From Candidatus Woesearchaeota archaeon (GTDB lineage: Archaea > Nanobdellota > Nanobdellia > Woesearchaeales > ARS49), in contig JAHWHC010000038.1 in the NCBI GenBank assembly GCA_019323555.1, positions 1-5,752 on the forward strand: a stretch of DNA of 5,752 nucleotides, read 5' to 3'. The translations under genes and the position numbers were made by a program. This document shows, one piece after another, positions 1-5,343 of the stretch. Position 1 is the stretch's first letter; every line of letters starts with the position of its first letter. The notes beneath the pieces are model-generated. The model did no database searches. It was not told the origin of the DNA and saw only the letters and a program-made list of their open reading frames with translations.

Positions 1-152
1 AAGAATGCAGTGATGTTCCATAAGATGGACATAGGATATATTTTGAGTACAAACAGTTCATACATGTTGCTTACTCCTAACAACAGGCCTGCTATTGCAA
101 AAAGTATTGTTGTTATTGCAAATGCAATGAATGTTTTTGTTCTCCAGTTCAT
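1..152 (-). CDS. Membrane protein, N-terminal fragment (runs off window)
   Basis: An open frame starts at ATG 152 and stays open for 50 codons to the window edge. The N-terminus is MNWRTKTFIAF. Residues 8-27 form a hydrophobic helix (Phe, Ile, Ala, Leu, Gly-rich) after a short basic head (Arg4, Lys6), so the protein is either membrane-anchored or has a signal-anchor. A second hydrophobic stretch seems to begin near residue 42. The ATG overlaps the stop codon of the methyltransferase gene as ATGA, which points to co-transcription and translational coupling. I do not recognise the family. Its function is unknown, and only its membrane location and operon membership can be supported. Confidence 0.75.
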   Translation of the reverse strand, partial: MNWRTKTFIAFAITTILFAIAGLLLGVSNMYELFVLKIYPMSILWNITAF

Positions 153-829
153 TGTCTATACCCCACCCATACTGTGACTAGTTCTGTCATGTATTGGTTT
201 AATCCTGGTTCTACCTTGACTTTCTCAAACTCAACCCCAGGAAATTCTGAAAATACCTCTTTTGGAGGTATCAGATTGAATCTTAAGACCTTGCTTGCTA
301 ATAAACCTGTCGGATTTTGGTTGATCAATGGTGCTATTATCGGGCCCTGTCCTACAACCCTGTTTAGTTCTCTTGCAACTGCTTGAGGGTTTTTTACAAC
401 CTCAAATAATCCTGCGATTATCAGCCAGTCAAGTTCCTCGTTCCTGAATGATTTTTGCGTTCCATTTACAGATTGATTGCAGAATGATCTTGCGTATGAC
501 AGGTCTGCTCCGTCTGCTTTCCATAATCTTACTGGTGCCTGGTATCTTCTTGCTTTTCTCTCTGCTATCTTTAGGCTTGGCTCTGACATGTCAAAAGCAT
601 CTACGACAAGATTCCTTAGGTTTCTTCCTTTTTTTCTCTCTGCTTTTGTTAGCCCTGTTGTCCACCTTAGTGTTCCGCAGCCAGCCTCTCCCCCTCTTGT
701 TAAACTTCCATTGATTAGCGGCAGGTCTGTCTGCTCAAAGAATTTAGTAGGAAACTGCTGGTGTCCGGTAATATAGCTCCCTGCTTCATATATCAATGTC
801 AAGACAGGTCCATACTCACGAAAGTTCAT
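149..829 (-). CDS. Class I SAM-dependent methyltransferase
   Basis: This 226-aa protein probably transfers a methyl group from S-adenosylmethionine; the substrate is unknown. The visible Rossmann-type motifs are motif I as EAGCG (residues 48-52), the post-beta2 acidic region VDAFDMS (76-82, with D80 likely near the ribose), KADGADL (104-110), and the beta4 strand LDWLIIAG (133-140). The last is followed by a helix with RELNRVV (153-159), as in the Methyltransf_11 group. There is no signal peptide. The gene begins a two-gene unit with a membrane protein (ATGA overlap), so it may modify something at the membrane, but that is inference. Its TATA box lies 2 nt after the upstream gene's stop. Motif I is slightly off consensus (GCGTLRW rather than GxGxG), which leaves room for a diverged member. 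Confidence 0.75.
   Translation of the reverse strand: MNFREYGPVLTLIYEAGSYITGHQQFPTKFFEQTDLPLINGSLTRGGEAGCGTLRWTTGLTKAERKKGRNLRNLVVDAFDMSEPSLKIAERKARRYQAPVRLWKADGADLSYARSFCNQSVNGTQKSFRNEELDWLIIAGLFEVVKNPQAVARELNRVVGQGPIIAPLINQNPTGLLASKVLRFNLIPPKEVFSEFPGVEFEKVKVEPGLNQYMTELVTVWVGYRQ
161..167 (-). promoter_or_regulatory. Possible Shine-Dalgarno site for the membrane protein gene
   Basis: The coding strand reads GGTGGGG with 8 nt between it and ATG 152. GGTG can pair with the CACC core of the archaeal 16S rRNA tail. The site lies inside the end of the methyltransferase gene, so its sequence may simply be codon-driven (Trp-Val-Gly). Translational coupling through ATGA could be enough without it. 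Confidence 0.3.
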
Positions 830-854
830 TTTGACTGAGATTTAAGAAAAGTGG

Positions 855-862
855 TATATAAA
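855..862 (-). promoter_or_regulatory. TATA box of the methyltransferase gene
   Basis: The coding strand reads TTTATATA, preceded by ATAAAA, which would serve as the TFB recognition element. The box centre is 29.5 nt before ATG 829, about 3 nt further than the other boxes in this window. The predicted transcript would therefore have a leader of about 3 nt. The upstream element includes the TAA stop of the metallopeptidase gene. Confidence 0.7.
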
Positions 863-864
863 TT

Positions 865-2034
865 TTATCGTGTGCCGACTAGTTTTTTCTGGAATTCTGC
901 CACTTCTATTGCTTTTGCCTTTATGTCATCAAGGTTAAGCAGTGCAGGTGTTGTGTATGCTCCCTTGACTGCAACCAGCGGCGTGCCTATCTCTGGGCCA
1001 AATCCCAGCCCGTGTTGAGAGGTCTCTCTTGCAAGGTACATGTATTCATTCATGAAGCGGAACCGGGATAGTTTGATTATGGCTTCAATGCTGTATTTCC
1101 AGCTTAGCAGTGTCACCATGTGGAGTCCTATGATATAAGATGCTGCCTGCAGTTTTTTTTCTATTTCTCGCCATTTTTCAAGCAGGCTGTTCATCTCTTC
1201 TTCAGTGATTTCTCCTGCAAGATTCATGTCAAAAAAGAAAGAATCAAATTCGCGCTTTAGGTCTTCGATGACCGGCACTGCTGCATTGTATGTCTCTTTC
1301 AGGTCTGGCTGTTCAGTGAGCCCTCTTGCAATGTATTCTGCAGTTCCCTCTGTCTGAAGTGCCAGTCTGAAGGCTTCAATGGCTTCTACTATTTGATTGA
1401 CGACGTGCAGGGGGAATTCCTCCACACCTTTTATTATGTAGTCAAACATTGCCGAGCCTGCTTTTTTTATGGTTGTCTCTTTTAGCCTTTTCTGTATCTT
1501 CAATAGTTTTGTTTTCTTGTCTTGGTATGCGTGTGCAATCTCGTGTGATAGTGTATGCAGGAGTGCTGCTGAATAAACCCATTCCTCGTTTGCAGAGCCT
1601 GCTGCAATCTCTTGGACAGCTTTGTCGCTTGCTCCCTTCAGTTCCTGAATTATGTTTTTGTGCATTACTGCTTGTTTTCTTGCTGCCAGGAAGAAGTTAT
1701 AAAGCTGGTCTATGTTGATATTTATGACAGGCGGGTCTGATCCAGCAGTATATGACGCTACATCAAAGTTTGAGCCTGGGCTGATTTTCATCAGGTCTGC
1801 TGGAGTGGGCACGAATTCATAATAATTAAAGAATGCATACGCAACAAGATTTATTCGTAATACTGAGAAATATCCAACTTCTTTTATCTTCGGGAGTATT
1901 GCGAGAATTGCTGTGCCTATCCTGTTCTTAAGTACTTGTGATATGTCTGGATTGCATTCATCATAGATCAAGACCTCTGTGTTGAATATTTTCTGGTGGG
2001 CTATGCAGCCGCGTGTATCCAGTACAGAGCTCAT
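865..2034 (-). CDS. Putative HEXXH (gluzincin-like) zinc metallopeptidase
   Basis: This 389-aa protein has a zinc-binding HEIAH motif at residues 164-168, within a helix preceded by LLHTLS. A second motif, EGTAEYIA (229-236), is about 60 residues downstream. It resembles the EGxAEY segment that supplies the third, glutamate ligand in gluzincin peptidases, with E229 or E233 as the candidate. A further segment, YIIGLHMV (300-307), recalls the Y-x-x-G helix seen in several such families. There is no signal peptide and no clear membrane segment, so it is probably cytosolic. The region from about 120 to 320 is mostly predicted helical and rich in Lys and Glu. Start ATG 2034 fits a leaderless promoter exactly. 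I cannot name the family. Peptidase activity is inferred from the motifs, and the protein could be a non-catalytic relative. Confidence 0.65.
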   Translation of the reverse strand: MSSVLDTRGCIAHQKIFNTEVLIYDECNPDISQVLKNRIGTAILAILPKIKEVGYFSVLRINLVAYAFFNYYEFVPTPADLMKISPGSNFDVASYTAGSDPPVININIDQLYNFFLAARKQAVMHKNIIQELKGASDKAVQEIAAGSANEEWVYSAALLHTLSHEIAHAYQDKKTKLLKIQKRLKETTIKKAGSAMFDYIIKGVEEFPLHVVNQIVEAIEAFRLALQTEGTAEYIARGLTEQPDLKETYNAAVPVIEDLKREFDSFFFDMNLAGEITEEEMNSLLEKWREIEKKLQAASYIIGLHMVTLLSWKYSIEAIIKLSRFRFMNEYMYLARETSQHGLGFGPEIGTPLVAVKGAYTTPALLNLDDIKAKAIEVAEFQKKLVGTR

Positions 2035-2056
2035 GCCTTTTCAGAATTAAGTCGAG

Positions 2057-2064
2057 TATTTAAA
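2057..2064 (-). promoter_or_regulatory. TATA box of the metallopeptidase gene
   Basis: The coding strand reads TTTAAATA, centred 26.5 nt before ATG 2034, which predicts a leaderless mRNA. It is preceded by ATAAAA, whose TAA is the stop codon of the next gene upstream. The same arrangement occurs at the methyltransferase promoter. Confidence 0.75.
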
Positions 2065-2066
2065 TT

Positions 2067-2744
2067 TTATTCCCTGAACTGCTTTTCAGCGCCTTCTGCC
2101 CACTGCTCTTCGTGAAAGTAGAAATCTGGGTTAAATACATCGTGGCGCTTGTCGGAGAATACCATTATGGTCGCTTCTCGTTTTCTGCTGCCTGCTGTTG
2201 ACTCCATGAATATAAGGTGCTGCTTTGTTCCGTCTTTTTCAAGCTCAATCACTGGTTTTGTCCGCATTGTGCTTGAGCTTAGCAGGTTGGCCTTTTTTCC
2301 GGTTCTGTTTTCCCAGGCTGTTGCTGCGAATTCCTGTTGTGTTGTTACATGCTTGATGTATTTTGAGTATGATTCATATCCTGCAACTTCTTGTCTTGCT
2401 GCTTTCTCTTCATCATGTGTCTGGATGAGTCTCCATTTATAGCCGTGTTTTTCTGCTGTGAGCAGTGTCTCTGCAATCATCACTGCTGCTGCAGGAAGAA
2501 CTCGTAGTTCAGTGTAATTCCTGTACTTGCTGTAACCGTTTGTGCTTTCGTAGTGTTCTGCTCCAGTGATTTCTGCAGCCTCTTCTGCAGAGCTATTGCC
2601 CATCTCAATGCATGCCTCTAGGTTCTCTACATCTATCCCGCTCCCTAGATTTGAGGCTGTAAGGCTCAGCAGTATCGGCGGCCAGATTTCCTGGACTATC
2701 TCTGTCAGCCGGTCTTCCTCTTCTTCTGTATGTTTGTATTCCAT
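2067..2744 (-). CDS. Hypothetical protein, 225 aa
   Basis: I do not recognise this protein. It is soluble by appearance, with no signal peptide or membrane segment. The N-terminus is strongly acidic (EEEE at residues 7-10). Residues 10-100 look helical, with LPAAAVMIAETLLTAEKHG (83-101) as the most hydrophobic helix. The C-terminal third (about 164-200) looks like antiparallel strands, with PVIELEKDG, QHLIFMEST and ATIMVFSDK. It ends in an aromatic, acidic tail (DFYFHEEQW, 207-215). No catalytic motif stands out. It is a single gene with its own TATA box, and start ATG 2744 is fixed by that promoter. The metallopeptidase gene follows 32 nt downstream but has a separate promoter. Confidence 0.75.
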   Translation of the reverse strand: MEYKHTEEEEDRLTEIVQEIWPPILLSLTASNLGSGIDVENLEACIEMGNSSAEEAAEITGAEHYESTNGYSKYRNYTELRVLPAAAVMIAETLLTAEKHGYKWRLIQTHDEEKAARQEVAGYESYSKYIKHVTTQQEFAATAWENRTGKKANLLSSSTMRTKPVIELEKDGTKQHLIFMESTAGSRKREATIMVFSDKRHDVFNPDFYFHEEQWAEGAEKQFRE

Positions 2745-2766
2745 GGTGTATTCTAGTTTTTAGGGG

Positions 2767-2774
2767 TTTATAAA
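2767..2774 (-). promoter_or_regulatory. TATA box of the 225-aa hypothetical gene
   Basis: The coding strand reads TTTATAAA, centred 26.5 nt before ATG 2744. This predicts a leaderless transcript and supports the chosen start. Confidence 0.75.
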
Positions 2775-2802
2775 GATTGTGGTTTTAGTCACTAGAAAGT
2801 GG

Positions 2803-3126
2803 TTATCTTACACCTTCTCTAACTAATTCAAAAGCTTCATCAACATTTTCTGCTAATGTGCTTGTTGCTTCTAGCTGTGTTGTTAATGGTTCTATCTCTC
2901 CTCTTTTTTCTATATTTTTTCTGTATGCTTCTGCAGCGTTTTCTAGGCATTCCTTGAACTTGTCTTTTTTCTCTCTTAATGCATACCCTGTTGCTGCAAA
3001 AAACCAAGGCACTGGAACTAATTCACTCTTTCTTGCTTCTGCCTCTAATTGGCTTAATGTTTTTCCTTTCAATGGCAGTACTGTGAAGTTTTTCTTCAGT
3101 GCCTTGTATGCTTCGTTGACATCCAT
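2803..3126 (-). CDS. Hypothetical small helical protein, 107 aa
   Basis: I do not recognise this protein. It has no signal peptide and no membrane helix. It seems almost wholly alpha-helical: MDVNEAYKALKKNF at the start, a basic and acidic helix around LSQLEAEARKSE (24-35), a helix pair spanning WFFAATGYALREKKDKFKEC (41-60) and ENAAEAYRKNIEKRG (62-76), and a C-terminal helix (92-105). The helix pair in the middle has the size and spacing of a single TPR-like hairpin, but one repeat is not enough to claim a TPR. The start is supported by a TATA box at the leaderless distance. It lies 38 nt after the parvulin gene but has its own promoter, so co-regulation with that operon is not required. Confidence 0.7.
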   Translation of the reverse strand: MDVNEAYKALKKNFTVLPLKGKTLSQLEAEARKSELVPVPWFFAATGYALREKKDKFKECLENAAEAYRKNIEKRGEIEPLTTQLEATSTLAENVDEAFELVREGVR

Positions 3127-3148
3127 GACTAGAACTAGCGTTAGATGA

Positions 3149-3156
3149 TTTTTAAA
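3149..3156 (-). promoter_or_regulatory. TATA box of the 107-aa hypothetical gene
   Basis: The coding strand reads TTTAAAAA after CCAGC, centred 26.5 nt before ATG 3126. It lies 8 nt beyond the parvulin stop codon. The upstream element is less purine-rich than at the other promoters, so the promoter may be weaker. Confidence 0.65.
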
Positions 3157-3164
3157 GCTGGTGC

Positions 3165-3446
3165 TTATTCTGTTTCTACTACTTTGATTATATGATATCC
3201 GAATTGAGTCTTTACTGGTTTGGATAGTTCGTCTTTCTTTAAGTTGAAAGCAGCGGTCTCAAATTCTTTTACCATCTGGTTCTTGCCGAACCATCCCAAG
3301 TCTCCGCCTTTTTTTCCTGAAGGGCATAATGATCTTGCTTTTGCCACTTCATCAAAATCCATTCCGTGCTTTAGGTCGTATAATATTGCGTTTGCTTCTT
3401 CTTGTGTTTTGACTAAAATATGTTTTGCATGTACTTTTTTTGGCAT
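3165..3446 (-). CDS. ppiC: PpiC-type parvulin peptidyl-prolyl cis-trans isomerase
   Basis: This enzyme catalyses cis-trans isomerisation of peptide bonds preceding proline and so assists protein folding. The 93-aa length matches free-standing single-domain parvulins such as E. coli PpiC (Par10). The domain is complete: AKHILV (residues 7-12) with active-site H9, the CPSGKKGGDLGWFG loop (41-54) with C41, QMVKEFE (57-63) with M58 and F62 lining the proline pocket, AAF (65-67), and QFGYHIIKV (81-89) with H85. There is no signal peptide, so it is cytosolic. It is the last gene of a three-gene unit, 17 nt after the retropepsin-like gene, and has its own AAGGTG Shine-Dalgarno site. Pairing a prolyl isomerase with a protease could help unfolded-substrate handling, but that is inference. 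Confidence 0.95.
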   Translation of the reverse strand: MPKKVHAKHILVKTQEEANAILYDLKHGMDFDEVAKARSLCPSGKKGGDLGWFGKNQMVKEFETAAFNLKKDELSKPVKTQFGYHIIKVVETE

Positions 3447-3452
3447 TGTTTA

Positions 3453-3458
3453 CACCTT
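3453..3458 (-). promoter_or_regulatory. Shine-Dalgarno site of the parvulin gene
   Basis: The coding strand reads AAGGTG, 6 nt before ATG 3446. It is complementary to the CACCT core of the archaeal 16S rRNA tail. No TATA box lies at the leaderless distance here, so this gene is read from an operon mRNA. It is the only clear Shine-Dalgarno site in the window. Confidence 0.7.
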
Positions 3459-3463
3459 TTTAT

Positions 3464-3898
3464 TTAGAATTGTTCTTTTGGCTGAACCTTTTTAATTGTG
3501 ATTTTCTCTTCATTCTGTCTTATTGTTACATTGAAGTTCTCAAAGAAACCTGCTCTTCCCAGCAGTAGTGGAACATCTGCTTTTCTATTTTGCAGGATTA
3601 ACACAGGAATGGTTAGTCTGTGCTCTTCGTGCTGGCCTTTTATCGCAAACTGCATTCTTGACTGTTTGACTTTTGTGTTTCCTCCTATCCCGCCAGTGTC
3701 TTGTTCTTTCCCTTCTTTCAGGCCAAGAACTTCTGCCAGGTCCTTTGGAACCACTGTTGTATCTGCACCCGTATCTAGAAGAGCCACTACTTTTATCAGT
3801 CTGCCGTCTGCGGTTCTTGCGTAAATAGGAATATATGGGGCTTTTCTTAGTGTGCCGTCTGGTCGCGGAACATGCTCGTATCTGAAAATAATTGCCAT
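3464..3898 (-). CDS. Retropepsin-like (clan AA) aspartic protease
   Basis: This 144-aa protein has the single-domain retroviral-type aspartic protease layout, which works as a homodimer with one catalytic Asp from each chain. The active site is ALLDTGADTTVVP (residues 39-51), with D42, T43 and G44. A glycine-rich segment, GGIGGN (69-74), sits where the flap is expected. The second hydrophobic psi-loop element is PLLLGRAGFFENFNV (110-124), with the characteristic LLGR-x-x-FF pattern. There is no signal peptide or membrane helix, so it is cytosolic. The start follows the stop of the DUF5678-like gene by one base (TAAGATG), with no clear Shine-Dalgarno site, so translation is probably coupled. 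Substrates are unknown. The small upstream protein may be a partner, regulator or substrate, which is inference. Confidence 0.9.
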   Translation of the reverse strand: MAIIFRYEHVPRPDGTLRKAPYIPIYARTADGRLIKVVALLDTGADTTVVPKDLAEVLGLKEGKEQDTGGIGGNTKVKQSRMQFAIKGQHEEHRLTIPVLILQNRKADVPLLLGRAGFFENFNVTIRQNEEKITIKKVQPKEQF

Positions 3899-3899
3899 C

Positions 3900-4085
3900 T
3901 TAGAATATCAAGGTTTCTTTTTTAGGTATTTTCGCAACAGTGGGCGTGGTTTTGCATTTTTTTATCTCTTTCTTTATTTTCTGCAGGTCCTTGTTATGAG
4001 CTACAATTCTATTGTTGCATACAATAACCCATTCTCCCACATATTTTGCTAGGTTAGAATCTGGCAATACTTTATTGATTGTCAT
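3900..4085 (-). CDS. DUF5678-like small protein, 61 aa
   Basis: The core, LAKYVGEWVIVCNNRIVAHNKDLQKI (residues 12-37), fits the pattern of the DUF5678 family: Y-x-G-x-W-V, then a short strand turn and I-V-A-x-x-K-D-L. A Lys-rich helix (36-45) and a C-terminal VAKIPKKETLIF (50-61) follow. The family function is unknown. From memory, such genes often sit beside retropepsin-like protease genes in archaea, as here. I chose ATG 4085 over an in-frame TTG at 4094 because the TATA box centre is exactly 26.5 nt before it, as for its neighbours, and the TTG would leave too little room. It is the first gene of the three-gene operon and has no membrane segment. Confidence 0.8.
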   Translation of the reverse strand: MTINKVLPDSNLAKYVGEWVIVCNNRIVAHNKDLQKIKKEIKKCKTTPTVAKIPKKETLIF

Positions 4086-4107
4086 GTAAATCAATAGGGA
4101 TTTATCA

Positions 4108-4115
4108 TTTATAAA
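4108..4115 (-). promoter_or_regulatory. TATA box of the DUF5678-retropepsin-parvulin operon
   Basis: The coding strand reads TTTATAAA, preceded by the purine-rich AAGAAAAG, a good TFB recognition element. Its centre is 26.5 nt before ATG 4085. This is the only promoter seen for the three genes. Confidence 0.75.
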
Positions 4116-4130
4116 CTTTTCTTAAAATTG

Positions 4131-4147
4131 TCCGGAAATATTGCGGA
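4131..4147. promoter_or_regulatory. Imperfect palindrome between divergent promoters, possible operator
   Basis: This 17-nt segment has dyad symmetry, with TCCG and CGGA outer arms and AA/TT inner pairs; 6 of 8 positions pair. It lies between the two divergent promoters, and its right arm overlaps the expected TFB element of the YunG-family promoter. A regulator bound here could affect that gene. The symmetry is short and could be chance. Confidence 0.3.
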
Positions 4148-4151
4148 AAGT

Positions 4152-4159
4152 TTTAATAG
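4152..4159 (+). promoter_or_regulatory. TATA box of the YunG-family gene
   Basis: The box reads TTTAATAG after GCGGAAAGT, and its centre is 26.5 nt before ATG 4182. This predicts a leaderless mRNA. It is 36 nt from the operon TATA box on the other strand, far enough for both promoters to be occupied at once. Confidence 0.65.
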
Positions 4160-4181
4160 CTGTTGATTTATCAGAACTGCC

Positions 4182-4541
4182 ATGGACCTAGAAACACTCA
4201 AAAAGGCTTTAATCGCATCCTGGGGTAAAGATACTTCTTATTATCCTGATTATGACGGCTCTAATCCTCCTTATGGCCAGTGTTTTGCAACTGTTCTTGT
4301 TGTGAATGATTATCTTGGCGGTAAGATCTGCAAGAAGAAATGGGGAGAGGACGGCCATTTCTGGAATCTGATAGATGGAAAAGACGTTGATTTGACTAGA
4401 GAACAATTCAAGGAAGAAAAAGATTTCTCCAATCCAGAGATACTCGACAGAAAGGACTTAGAGGTACCTAAATATGATGAACAGATTGAGAGATATAAGC
4501 TTCTTAAGAAAAAGGTTGAAGAGTTTTTAGGGAAAGCATAG
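4182..4541 (+). CDS. YunG-family protein
   Basis: This 119-aa protein matches the YunG family pattern, best known from Bacillus. The landmarks are SWGKDTS (residues 13-19), NPPYGQCFATVLVVNDYLGG (28-47), DGHFWNLIDG (57-66) and DVDLTREQF (68-76). The family's biochemical role is not established to my knowledge. The conserved Q33-C34, H59 and D70 have the order and setting of a Cys-His-Asp triad, as in papain-like or NlpC/P60-like enzymes, so a peptidase or amidase activity is possible; this is inference. The C-terminal 40 residues form a charged helix (QIERYKLLKKKVEEFLGK, 101-118). There is no signal peptide. It is a single gene whose stop is 9 nt from the stop of the converging NTPase gene. 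Confidence 0.85.
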   Translation: MDLETLKKALIASWGKDTSYYPDYDGSNPPYGQCFATVLVVNDYLGGKICKKKWGEDGHFWNLIDGKDVDLTREQFKEEKDFSNPEILDRKDLEVPKYDEQIERYKLLKKKVEEFLGKA

Positions 4542-4550
4542 ATTTGTAAA

Positions 4551-5306
4551 TCAGCCGTAGTCCTCTTCATATCTCTTGATCCTGGTTAAAGAGTCAGGCA
4601 AAAGAAATCTTCCAGCAGAATAATTTATCAAGATGTCTGAAACTGATTTTTGAAAGTCAACTTCATATCTCTGCAGCAGATGCCTTGTCAAGAGTCCTGG
4701 CCTGGCATGGAATGTTGGCAGGCATTTTGCTGCATTCCATATCTGCCTCCACCTTGGCACTTCAATGTGCACGCGCGGTCTTATGTTTTCATGCTCTTCA
4801 CAGTATAATGCAGTGTTTATTGTTGTGTGACTTTTAGTCTTCGTAAAAGAAGGAAAATCATCATAAACCTCTATTGTTTGCCCTCTTTTTCTGGCCAGGC
4901 GTGCAACTCTTCTTGCCAGGCTTGTTTTGCCGACAGCCATTCCTCCGGTGATTACCATTTCTTTTGGCTCTAAAATAATCCCGAGAATCTGCTCAATGCC
5001 TGTTTCATAAGAAACTGGCTCTGGCTGGCCTTCCAGCGGCTTGCTGTAATCATCTATTCCATACCTGCTTTCTAGCTCGTTCTTGATTGCTCTTGCCTCG
5101 TTTCTTGGTGTTTTTGTCCTGTCTCTTGGCTTGTATCCCCAGAGAGCAATATCCCATACAGCCCTGTGCAGGTCAATGATCTCTTGATCAGACATTCCTA
5201 TACTCTGAAGATATCTGTAGGTGATAGGCTTGATTTCCTGCCATTCACCTATTTGCATTCCGCCTTCAAAAAACTCTGCATGAACACTTTCTTTCGTGGC
5301 GGTCAT
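4551..5306 (-). CDS. Orphan P-loop NTPase or kinase-like protein
   Basis: With start ATG 5306 the protein has 251 aa. A Walker A motif, GGMAVGKTS, lies at residues 121-129 after a hydrophobic strand (EMVITG), followed by the usual helix (LARRVARLARKRG). About 20 residues later, IEVYDDF (145-151) could be the Walker B strand or the acidic site of small P-loop kinases (D149, D150). The first 100 residues appear to form a separate, mostly helical domain with no match that I recognise. The C-terminal part (about 180-250) is basic and aromatic. I chose ATG 5306 over a TTG at 5354 because the TATA box centre lies 26.5 nt before it, and the TTG start would place the start codon upstream of the promoter. 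Substrate and role are unknown. Confidence 0.7.
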   Translation of the reverse strand: MTATKESVHAEFFEGGMQIGEWQEIKPITYRYLQSIGMSDQEIIDLHRAVWDIALWGYKPRDRTKTPRNEARAIKNELESRYGIDDYSKPLEGQPEPVSYETGIEQILGIILEPKEMVITGGMAVGKTSLARRVARLARKRGQTIEVYDDFPSFTKTKSHTTINTALYCEEHENIRPRVHIEVPRWRQIWNAAKCLPTFHARPGLLTRHLLQRYEVDFQKSVSDILINYSAGRFLLPDSLTRIKRYEEDYG

Positions 5307-5328
5307 GCGGTATATGAGGGATTCTTGA

Positions 5329-5336
5329 TTTATAAA
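5329..5336 (-). promoter_or_regulatory. TATA box of the P-loop NTPase gene
   Basis: The coding strand reads TTTATAAA, centred 26.5 nt before ATG 5306. Only 7 bp (GGTAAGG, plus-strand reading) separate it from the TATA box of the divergent gene, so both promoters must share the TFB recognition region. Confidence 0.75.
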
Positions 5337-5343
5337 GGTAAGG

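Noticed and set aside
448..776. Plus-strand open frames of 88 and 99 codons opposite the methyltransferase gene
   Set aside because: They are shadows of the minus-strand gene. Their Leu-, Ser- and Phe-rich composition is the complement of Lys/Glu/Arg codons, and no TATA box lies at the leaderless distance.
1449..1718. Plus-strand open frame with a hydrophobic, membrane-like product opposite the HEXXH gene
   Set aside because: It lies wholly inside a gene with clear motifs on the other strand. Its hydrophobicity is an antisense composition artefact.
2790..2801. Small inverted repeat CACT-AGAA-AGTG after the 107-aa gene
   Set aside because: It has only four pairs and no T run after it. It is likely chance, though it lies between a stop codon and the next promoter.
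3461..3466. A/T-rich stretch TAAATA upstream of the parvulin gene as its own promoter
   Set aside because: Its centre is only about 17 nt from the ATG, off the spacing seen elsewhere, and a Shine-Dalgarno site is present instead.
4541..4552. Palindrome GATTTGTAAATC between the convergent stops of the YunG and NTPase genes, as a shared terminator
   Set aside because: The stem is 5 A/T-rich pairs with a 2-nt loop and no following T tract, too weak to call. The 9-nt gap does mean that the convergent transcripts probably overlap.
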